Below are positions 1-5,357 of a DNA stretch of 8,684 bases, one piece after another. The translations under genes and the position numbers were made by a program. Under the pieces are notes generated by a model. The model saw only the letters and a list, made by a program, of their open reading frames with translations, did not search any database and was not told the origin of the DNA. The stretch is taken from assembly GCA_011321985.1 (NCBI GenBank), contig DROB01000088.1, positions 1 through 8,684 of the forward strand, read 5' to 3'. Origin of the DNA: Gammaproteobacteria bacterium (GTDB taxonomy: Bacteria > Pseudomonadota > Gammaproteobacteria > SZUA-229). Every line of letters starts with the position of its first letter. Position 1 is the stretch's first letter.

Positions 1-48
1 TATAACAAACTTAACCAAATACAAGCAATCCTGATAACATGAAGCCTT

Positions 49-76
49 GGCTAACCAACCGGTTACAGCCTTTTTT
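49..76 (+). terminator. Rho-independent terminator of a gene left of the window
   Basis: The arm GGC-TAACC (49-56) pairs with GGTTA (61-65) and GCC (68-70) across an AACC loop, with a two-base CA bulge at 66-67. Six T residues (71-76) follow directly. This is the classic stem plus U-tract form for plus-strand transcription. All three forward frames are closed by stops before or at 42 (3-5, 32-34, 40-42), so the gene it serves ends at or before about 42 and lies almost wholly outside the window. Confidence 0.6.
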
Positions 77-92
77 ACGCCAGAAAACACGA

Positions 93-114
93 TACTATTT
101 TTTACCGGCAGGGA
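93..114 (+). promoter_or_regulatory. Possible -10 box and ribosome binding site of the RDD gene
   Basis: TACTAT (93-98) resembles a sigma-70 -10 hexamer, but no good -35 box is visible because the spacing lands in the T-tract of the upstream terminator. CAGGGA at 109-114 is a plausible Shine-Dalgarno sequence, seven bases before the ATG at 122, and it decides the start chosen for the RDD protein. The ribosome site is better supported than the promoter. Confidence 0.35.
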
Positions 115-121
115 TATATTG

Positions 122-577
122 ATGGCAACACCCCCTGAAAACCCGACCCAGGCACGACGTTACGCTGGTTTATTTCGACGCCTCTTTGCTATTTTTTATG
201 ACATTTTTCTACTGACAGCCATATTGCTCGTCATTGCTGCAATCGCGATGCAGTTAAACCACGGCAAAGCGATCGAGACCAGTGATGATTTTCGTCCTCT
301 CTATATTCTTTTTATGTTCGGCATCTGTTACCTCTATTTTGCCTGGTTCTGGATGCACGGTGGCCAGACATTAGGCATGAAAACCTGGCAGATACAATTA
401 CATTCAATAGATCAAACCCCCATCGACTGGAAGACAGCCGCAATAAGGTTTGTCGGTGCCATTTTTTCCTGGGGCATACTCGGGCTGGGTTTTTTATGGT
501 CGTTGTATGATAAAAAAAACCGCTGCTGGCACGATTTGAGCAGTAAGACCATACTGCTTGATATGAGGAATACCTGA
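122..577 (+). CDS. RDD family integral membrane protein
   Basis: The 151-residue protein fits the RDD family (Pfam PF06271), small inner-membrane proteins whose function is mostly unknown; some members have been linked to ion or solute transport. Three hydrophobic segments are visible at about 25-45, 59-78 and 106-128. The family signature is present: Arg19/Arg20 followed by Asp27 at the first helix, the GQTLGMK motif at 81-87, and Asp130 with the closing HD pair at 137-138. The open frame extends upstream to a TTG at 47, but that codon lies inside the terminator stem. The ATG at 122 has a good ribosome site and gives the normal family length, so I start there. The gene converges on lptG with 59 bp between the stop codons. 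An RDD gene beside lptG is, from memory, seen in other gammaproteobacteria, but no functional link to LPS export is shown here. Confidence 0.85.
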   Translation: MATPPENPTQARRYAGLFRRLFAIFYDIFLLTAILLVIAAIAMQLNHGKAIETSDDFRPLYILFMFGICYLYFAWFWMHGGQTLGMKTWQIQLHSIDQTPIDWKTAAIRFVGAIFSWGILGLGFLWSLYDKKNRCWHDLSSKTILLDMRNT

Positions 578-616
578 ATAAGTCACGGGTCGATGTCCTG
601 TTCGCCCCAGACTTAT
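578..616. other. Inverted repeat between convergent genes
   Basis: ATAAGTC (578-584) and GACTTAT (610-616) form a perfect 7-bp inverted repeat, with GGG (587-589) able to pair with the inner CCCC (605-608). It begins at the base after the RDD stop codon and lies between the convergent RDD and lptG genes, so it could help end transcription from either side. There is no T-tract on either strand, so it is not a standard intrinsic terminator. Confidence 0.25.
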
Positions 617-636
617 CCGGCGGTTTCAGAGGTACC

Positions 637-1701
637 CTAGTTAACTCTTTTCAGGAAATACAAACTGATTATCGCAACCAGTATTAATGAGGCCGATGCG
701 CTTAGCGCAGGTGCTATCTTTATCGCCAGACCCAAATATGTCATACCCTGATTAATCATAAAATAAAGGATGCCTATCACCACTGCCAGCATGATGCGCT
801 GCCCTGCACCACCACTACGCGGTGTAGTCGCGAACACGATAGGCATCGCCACCATCAACATGACCAGACAGGTAAGCGGGGTAAATATTTTTACCCAGAA
901 GGACAAAAGATATTCATCATTATCCAGATTATTCTCCTGCAGGTATTGACTATAGGTCAGTAACTCTGTGGCTGACATATCAGAGGGTTCGAGTTCCAGT
1001 ACAGTAAATAGCTCGAGCAATAGAAGCCGTTTTAGTATCGTCTTTTTTTTATATGACGTTTCTATACCTGTGGTCGATATCGTCGAGCGTTTTATGTTAT
1101 CCAGCACCCACTCACCATCCTGATACCGTGCACGTTCAGCATATGTCAGAGAGCTTAACTGGCGACTTTTATCCAGCTCATAGATACGAACCTGACGCAA
1201 CTGATGGTCAGGCAGTATTCTTTTCACGTTGACATAGCGATTACCATCACGTGCCCATATGTCGCTGGAACCGCCGACGATCAATTTCTTCTCGATCGCT
1301 TGCGCACGGTAGGTCTTGGCCGTCCGGATAGCAGAAGGCACCACATATTCACCCAGCAGGCCCACGAGTATGGCTATCAATAGACCGGTCTGTAATACCG
1401 AGCGCGTTATCCGTAGTGTTGTCACACCCGATGCCCGCATCACAGTCAGTTCTGAACTTGCTGCCAGTGAACCCAGAGACAGGATCCCTCCCAATAAGAT
1501 AACAGACGGCGCTATCTCATATAGACGTTGTGGCAGACGGAACAGGACATATAACGCTGCCTGCAACGGACCATAATCCCCCTTGCCCACATCGCTTAGC
1601 TGCGAGACATAATCTACAAAGGCAAAAATAGATATCATGACAAAACCGGCAAGCAGGCAACCGTTGATAACTGATTTTGCTATGTAGCGATCAAGGACCA
1701 C
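637..1701 (-). CDS. lptG: LPS export ABC transporter permease LptG
   Basis: LptG is one of the two membrane subunits of LptB2FG, which extracts lipopolysaccharide from the inner membrane and feeds it to the LptC-LptA-LptDE bridge using ATP hydrolysed by LptB. The 354-residue length is near the E. coli protein (about 360). The start (VLDRYIAKS) matches the family opening. Membrane segments lie at about 12-32, 60-80, 100-122, 270-291, 301-324 and 330-350, with a periplasmic beta-jellyroll domain of about 140 residues between the third and fourth. The cytoplasmic segment SELTVMRASG (83-92) corresponds to the coupling helix that contacts LptB. The start codon is GTG, directly abutting the lptF TAG stop. 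AAGGAG at 1710-1715 (read on the minus strand), eight bases upstream and within lptF, supports this start and implies translational coupling with lptF. LptF is the closest alternative, but gene order and the N-terminus favour LptG. Confidence 0.95.
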   Translation of the reverse strand: MVLDRYIAKSVINGCLLAGFVMISIFAFVDYVSQLSDVGKGDYGPLQAALYVLFRLPQRLYEIAPSVILLGGILSLGSLAASSELTVMRASGVTTLRITRSVLQTGLLIAILVGLLGEYVVPSAIRTAKTYRAQAIEKKLIVGGSSDIWARDGNRYVNVKRILPDHQLRQVRIYELDKSRQLSSLTYAERARYQDGEWVLDNIKRSTISTTGIETSYKKKTILKRLLLLELFTVLELEPSDMSATELLTYSQYLQENNLDNDEYLLSFWVKIFTPLTCLVMLMVAMPIVFATTPRSGGAGQRIMLAVVIGILYFMINQGMTYLGLAIKIAPALSASASLILVAIISLYFLKRVN

Positions 1702-2829
1702 CTAAGCAACTCCTTTGGTCGGCCCGTGCCTGAAGGCAAAACCGGCCAGATAACCTTTCTGTTTTAGCAGAAAAAACGTGATGATGATAGCGATAAGATG
1801 AACCCACCAGGTTCCGATCCATGGTGAAATTTTTCCTTGCACTATCCAGGAGAATCCGAGGCTGAGAAGATTCGAATACAACAGATAGATGATCAAAGAC
1901 ACCACCAGTTTGGAATAACGACCACTACGTGGTTGCGTATGACTTAACGGTAATGCCATGAAAGCCACGATAATCGTTGCTAATGGTAGCGTGAAACGCC
2001 ACTGCAACTCACCCTGATAAGCCGGATCGGTCGAACCCCAGAGTTCGGATAAGCTTTTAGATTTTACCGACTGCCGGGCTTTGATCTGTTTCCTGTCGAT
2101 ATGGATACCGTAATCTTTGTATCTTATGATCTTAAAATCAGCATCACCTGCATCACCAACATAATGCGTGCCATCATGCATCATCATGTAACGACGGCCT
2201 TCTTCATTATAAAAACTACTGGTACTTTCAGCCAGGTCAACATAATTAGACCCATCGCGAACCTGCTGATAAAAAACATTGCTGATCTGACTTTTACTTC
2301 CCGTATCTGGTTTCAGCTCTGGTCCAGGACCTGATTCCAGAAACAATACCGCTCCTCCCTTACTGGCACGATTAAACTGACCTATGAGTAAGGTGTCCAG
2401 CTGAGATTGACTACGAATCTCAGCTGAGATCAACGCTCGTTGATAGGAGATGACCGGTCTTAAATACAGTAGCAGTATCAGCAGTATCAGTGTGGTCGGA
2501 ACAGCTACCAGCATCAATGGTTTATACCACTGCAACGGTCCGACACCCGCTGACATGATAGCCGCCATCTCACTATCGCTATAGAGCCTGCCAAAGGCGA
2601 GCAGTATCCCCATCAGTAAACTCAACGGTATCAGAATGACGATAAACTCGAAGAGACTATTGATCAGGTAGGAGAAAAAAGCAGTCAGAGGAAGCGCTCC
2701 CTGAGCTACCCAACTCAGCAGATGTACCACTTCGGTACCCAGGACAATAATCAACAGTACAAAGTAAACTGACAAAAATACGGTCAGTAATTCTTTTGCG
2801 ATATATTTATCGATTATCGTTAACGTCAT
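1702..2829 (-). CDS. lptF: LPS export ABC transporter permease LptF
   Basis: LptF pairs with LptG to form the transmembrane channel of the LptB2FG lipopolysaccharide exporter in the inner membrane. The 375-residue product has predicted helices at about 14-32, 55-80, 103-124, 278-296, 306-328 and 337-356, and a large periplasmic jellyroll domain (about 125-265). Characteristic stretches include the coupling-helix region LYSDSEMAAIMSAGV (82-96), GQFNRASKGGAVLFLES (150-166) and, after the fourth helix, LPLSHTQPRSGR (293-304), all aligning with the family. The ATG at 2827-2829 has AGGA (2836-2839, minus strand) six bases upstream; a second AGGAG at 2843-2847 is too distant to be the main site. 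It is the first gene of the lptF-lptG operon and is transcribed divergently from pepA, the usual gammaproteobacterial arrangement. No truncation or missing domain is seen. Confidence 0.95.
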   Translation of the reverse strand: MTLTIIDKYIAKELLTVFLSVYFVLLIIVLGTEVVHLLSWVAQGALPLTAFFSYLINSLFEFIVILIPLSLLMGILLAFGRLYSDSEMAAIMSAGVGPLQWYKPLMLVAVPTTLILLILLLYLRPVISYQRALISAEIRSQSQLDTLLIGQFNRASKGGAVLFLESGPGPELKPDTGSKSQISNVFYQQVRDGSNYVDLAESTSSFYNEEGRRYMMMHDGTHYVGDAGDADFKIIRYKDYGIHIDRKQIKARQSVKSKSLSELWGSTDPAYQGELQWRFTLPLATIIVAFMALPLSHTQPRSGRYSKLVVSLIIYLLYSNLLSLGFSWIVQGKISPWIGTWWVHLIAIIITFFLLKQKGYLAGFAFRHGPTKGVA

Positions 2830-2849
2830 ACGATTTCCTGTTCTCCTGT

Positions 2850-2876
2850 TTTATATGAAAATAGATAAACCAGCAA
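2850..2876 (-). promoter_or_regulatory. Candidate sigma-70 promoter of lptFG
   Basis: On the minus strand TTGCTG (2871-2876) and TATAAA (2850-2855) could serve as -35 and -10 boxes. The spacer is 15 bp, shorter than ideal, and the predicted transcript would start only about a dozen bases before the lptF ATG, although it would still include the AGGA ribosome site. A promoter further upstream is equally possible. Confidence 0.25.
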
Positions 2877-3067
2877 ACAGGTGTATACGTATTTTTTGAT
2901 CGGATACATATGCAGCCCGTTTTTTGAGCATCGTATATGGGCTCAAACCCATGCGTAATCTGTATAGAACATGGAAACAAGGTGCTAATTCAGCTGGAGT
3001 TTAACCTGAAAAGTTGTGCAAACGGCAATATTTGGCGGAATTGCTGAACTATAGCTCAAAAATTGAA

Positions 3068-3090
3068 CCCTACCCCTACCCTCTACACCC
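3068..3090 (-). other. Putative G-quadruplex motif upstream of pepA
   Basis: On the plus strand there are four C runs: 3068-3070, 3073-3076, 3079-3081 and 3088-3090, separated by TA, TA and TCTACA. The minus strand therefore reads G3-N6-G3-N2-G4-N2-G3, which satisfies the standard four-run quadruplex rule with loops of seven bases or fewer. It sits about 10 bp before a -10-like hexamer and 75-98 bp before the pepA start, on the template strand. Folding in the cell is inferred only. Confidence 0.5.
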
Positions 3091-3099
3091 TAAATTGCA

Positions 3100-3105
3100 T
3101 ACAAT
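3100..3105 (+). promoter_or_regulatory. Candidate -10 box of pepA
   Basis: TACAAT matches five of six bases of the sigma-70 -10 consensus. At the usual spacing the -35 region falls in the C-rich tract and does not match TTGACA, so if this is a real promoter it is probably weak or needs an activator. The leader would be about 55 bases long. Confidence 0.3.
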
Positions 3106-3156
3106 CGACAACCAGTAAACATTTGAACCCTTTCTAAAGAACCGAATAAAACTGAC

Positions 3157-3160
3157 GGAG
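3157..3160 (+). promoter_or_regulatory. Ribosome binding site of pepA
   Basis: GGAG within ACGGAGA lies five bases before the ATG at 3166. It supports this start over any internal methionine, and the resulting N-terminus gives the normal M17 family length. Confidence 0.6.
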
Positions 3161-3165
3161 ACCTC

Positions 3166-4662
3166 ATGGAATATACAGTCAAAAGTGGCAACCCCGAAAA
3201 ACAACGTATAGGCTGTGTTGTCATTCCGGTATATGCCTCCAGAAAGCTTTCAACCTCTGCAAGGATAATCGATAAAGTCAGCAACGGTTATATATCTAAC
3301 CTGGTGCGCCGTGGAGAGATCGAAGGTGATCTGGGCAACATCTTATTGTTACATAATGTCGAGAATACCTTGTGTGACCGTATATTGCTCATCGGTTGCG
3401 GTAAAGAAAAAAATATTGATGCTCAAACATTTTACAAGATAAATCACACCATGGTCGAAACGCTACAGACCAGCGGTGCGACAGAAATCGCTTCCTATCT
3501 CACCGAGATATCGGTCAAACGTAAAGATATAAGCTGGAAAGTACAACACTCCATCGAGGCGATCAACGAAACTCTTTATCACTTCAACCAGCTTAAATCC
3601 GAAAAGTCAGAAACTCGCCGCCCGCTAAGGAAATTCATATTCAGTGTTAATGGTCGCGGCCAACTGATGCAGGGTGAACAGGCTGTGCGACGGGGCATGG
3701 CTATTTCAACCGGCATCAACCTGGCAAAAGATCTGGGCAATATGCCGGGCAATATCTGTACGCCGGACTACCTGGCAAAACAGGCGACAAAGCTCGCCAC
3801 CCAGCACAATAAACTGGAGACTTCCATACTGGAAGAAAAAGACATGGAAAAACTGGGTATGGGGGCTCTGCTATCCGTCTCTAAAGGCAGTCGCGAAGCG
3901 GGAAAAATGATCATCATGCAATACGCAGCGGGCAAGAAGAGCCAGGCTCCGGTGGTATTTGTCGGTAAGGGTGTGACCTTCGATTCTGGCGGCATCAGCC
4001 TGAAACCAGGTGCGGGCATGGACGAGATGAAATTCGATATGTGTGGTGCCGCCAGCGTGATCGGTGTCATCAGTGCCTGTGCAGAACTACAACTACCGGT
4101 CAACATCATCGGTATTATCCCCACGGTAGAAAACATGCCGGATGGTATCGCTTCGCGACCCGGTGATGTTGTCACCAGTATGTCAGGACAGACCATCGAA
4201 ATCTTAAATACCGATGCCGAAGGCCGCCTCATACTATGTGATGCTCTCACCTATGCTGAAAAATTTGAACCCGATGTCGTCATCGATATCGCAACCCTGA
4301 CCGGTGCCTGTATCGTGGCATTGGGTGCCCACCCCGCCGGTCTGCTAAGCAACCACAATCCTCTGGTGAACGACCTGTTGTCAGCAGGTCAGAACAGCGG
4401 TGACCGTTGCTGGCAATTACCGCTATGGGAAGATTATCAGGATCAACTAAAAAGTAACTTTGCAGATATGGCAAATATCGGTGGCAAGGGTGCGGGCACG
4501 ATTACTGCCGCCTGCTTCCTGTCGCGCTTTACCAAAAAATATCACTGGGCACACCTTGATATCGCAGGTGTAGCATGGAAGAGTGGCTCTCATAAGGGTG
4601 CGACCGGGCGACCGGTTGGACTGCTCACTCAGTATATTCTTGATCGCTGTAAAGACTGCTAG
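3166..4662 (+). CDS. pepA: Leucyl aminopeptidase PepA (M17 family)
   Basis: This is a cytosolic, hexameric, two-metal aminopeptidase that removes N-terminal residues, preferring leucine, in peptide turnover. At 498 residues it is close to E. coli PepA (503). Residues 1 to about 165 are the N-terminal M17 domain and about 170-498 the catalytic domain. Metal and active-site residues are all present, each two positions lower than in E. coli: Lys268 and Asp273 in GKGVTFDSGG, catalytic Lys280 in GISLKPG, Asp291 in MKFDMCG, and Asp350, Glu352 and catalytic Arg354 in the signature NTDAEGRL (348-355). In E. coli the same protein also binds DNA as an accessory factor in Xer recombination at plasmid cer sites and as a repressor of carAB. 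Whether this homologue does so cannot be read from sequence. It diverges from lptF and is followed after 11 bp by the acidic-protein gene, so the two are probably co-transcribed. Confidence 0.97.
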   Translation: MEYTVKSGNPEKQRIGCVVIPVYASRKLSTSARIIDKVSNGYISNLVRRGEIEGDLGNILLLHNVENTLCDRILLIGCGKEKNIDAQTFYKINHTMVETLQTSGATEIASYLTEISVKRKDISWKVQHSIEAINETLYHFNQLKSEKSETRRPLRKFIFSVNGRGQLMQGEQAVRRGMAISTGINLAKDLGNMPGNICTPDYLAKQATKLATQHNKLETSILEEKDMEKLGMGALLSVSKGSREAGKMIIMQYAAGKKSQAPVVFVGKGVTFDSGGISLKPGAGMDEMKFDMCGAASVIGVISACAELQLPVNIIGIIPTVENMPDGIASRPGDVVTSMSGQTIEILNTDAEGRLILCDALTYAEKFEPDVVIDIATLTGACIVALGAHPAGLLSNHNPLVNDLLSAGQNSGDRCWQLPLWEDYQDQLKSNFADMANIGGKGAGTITAACFLSRFTKKYHWAHLDIAGVAWKSGSHKGATGRPVGLLTQYILDRCKDC

Positions 4663-4673
4663 ACGACACTTCA

Positions 4674-5282
4674 ATGCCTGACTACGACCCTGAAAGCATT
4701 CCGATACTCGATGATGTCATCGAGAGTCCTGAAGATCCGGACGAGAATATAACGGCTGGCACCACTGACCCTTTTGCAGGAACAGATGAGCAGACACTGT
4801 TCTCCGGCGATTCCGTGGTTGATTTTTCTGCGGAAGCAGAGGAAGACATCGATGTTCCTGCTGAGATGCAGACTGAGGAGACATTACTCGATTCAATCTC
4901 CCTCACAGAGGACATGCTGGTAGAGGCCATCGGACAGGATGATACCGAAATGGATTCATCCCCTGCCGACGAAACCGGGCCAGACAGCTTCGAATCGGCA
5001 CTGATCGACTACGATTCAGAAAAAAACAGCGACTCACCTGCCGATGATGAAATAATCGACATGCCTGCTGTTGATGAAGCACCGGTCGAGGGCACACCGT
5101 ACTCGATATCCCCCTCTACGTTACAGTCGATCACGGAAGATATCGTCGACCAGCTGATGCCTGATATAGAACGACGCTTACATTTTTTGATACGACAGGC
5201 ACTGGAAGAAAAACTGCCAGCAGATACCGATCGCTCCAAATTTTATCCAACACCTCCTATTGACCATAAAATCGAGGATTGA
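4674..5282 (+). CDS. Acidic low-complexity protein of unknown function between pepA and valS
   Basis: I do not recognise a named family. The 202-residue product is strongly acidic: 33 Asp plus 25 Glu, about 29 percent, with no Arg and a single Lys before the Arg pair near residue 168. Residues 1-149 look intrinsically disordered, apart from a short hydrophobic motif near the start (SIPILDDVIE, 8-17). Residues about 150-182 form a likely amphipathic helix in which positive charge returns (IERRLHFLIRQALEEKLP), followed by a Pro-rich tail. No signal peptide or membrane segment is seen. The gene starts 11 bp after the pepA stop with no convincing Shine-Dalgarno sequence, which suggests translational coupling to pepA. 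In E. coli and Pseudomonas the gene after pepA is holC (DNA polymerase III chi), and Pseudomonas carries a further hypothetical gene before valS. This protein does not look like HolC and may correspond to that second gene. A role with HolC or the replisome would be speculation. Confidence 0.8.
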   Translation: MPDYDPESIPILDDVIESPEDPDENITAGTTDPFAGTDEQTLFSGDSVVDFSAEAEEDIDVPAEMQTEETLLDSISLTEDMLVEAIGQDDTEMDSSPADETGPDSFESALIDYDSEKNSDSPADDEIIDMPAVDEAPVEGTPYSISPSTLQSITEDIVDQLMPDIERRLHFLIRQALEEKLPADTDRSKFYPTPPIDHKIED

Positions 5283-5283
5283 G

Positions 5284-5315
5284 CGGGCGTTAGCGTGTTT
5301 ATTAGCCCGTGTTTT
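5284..5315 (+). terminator. Weak terminator-like hairpin after the acidic-protein gene
   Basis: CGGGC (5284-5288) pairs with GCCCG (5305-5309) across a 16-base loop, with a possible flanking G-U pair, and is followed by GTTTT (5311-5315). It begins two bases after the stop codon. The stem is short and the T-tract only four long, so read-through into valS is likely. Confidence 0.4.
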
Positions 5316-5318
5316 GGG

Positions 5319-5324
5319 TATAAT
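5319..5324 (+). promoter_or_regulatory. Consensus -10 box of valS
   Basis: TATAAT is a perfect sigma-70 -10 hexamer, 34 bases before the valS ATG. The -35 position (about 5296-5301, TGTTTA) matches poorly and falls inside the loop of the preceding hairpin. The start site would be near 5331, giving a leader of about 27 bases. Since valS is essential, a promoter independent of pepA is plausible. Confidence 0.5.
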
Positions 5325-5357
5325 TCAGCGCTTTAAATCTGTTCAACTGAGCCCATC

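Larger units (their letters stand above)
2830..3165. promoter_or_regulatory. Divergent lptF / pepA intergenic region
   Basis: This 336-bp stretch contains no credible gene and must hold the outward promoters of lptFG and pepA. It is AT-rich near lptF. Two overlapping inverted repeats, TTTGAGC/GCTCAAA (2923-2929/2941-2947) and ATGGG/CCCAT (2937-2941/2948-2952), share bases, so they cannot both fold at once. A 9-bp direct repeat TTGAACCCT occurs at 3063-3071 and 3123-3131, exactly 60 bp apart. A C-rich tract lies at 3068-3090. I see no clear match to a known operator that I could name with confidence. Confidence 0.6.

Noticed and set aside
47..121. TTG-initiated N-terminal extension of the RDD protein
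   Set aside because: The TTG lies inside the terminator stem, the extra residues do not resemble the family, and a well-spaced ribosome site precedes the ATG at 122.
3090..3284. Minus-strand open frame across the pepA start
   Set aside because: It overlaps the promoter, ribosome site and first codons of pepA and has no family features.
3768..4250. 160-codon minus-strand open frame inside pepA
   Set aside because: It is fully embedded in the catalytic region of pepA, whose motifs are all intact, and its product shows no recognisable family pattern.
4682..5239. Minus-strand open frames opposite the acidic-protein gene
   Set aside because: Their Ser-rich composition is the expected reverse complement of Asp/Glu codons. 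They overlap each other and a better-placed plus-strand gene and have no supporting signals.
4663..5357. holC (DNA polymerase III chi) expected between pepA and valS
   Set aside because: The only gene there is the acidic low-complexity protein, which lacks the globular, non-acidic sequence expected of chi, and no frame-shifted remnant was recognised.
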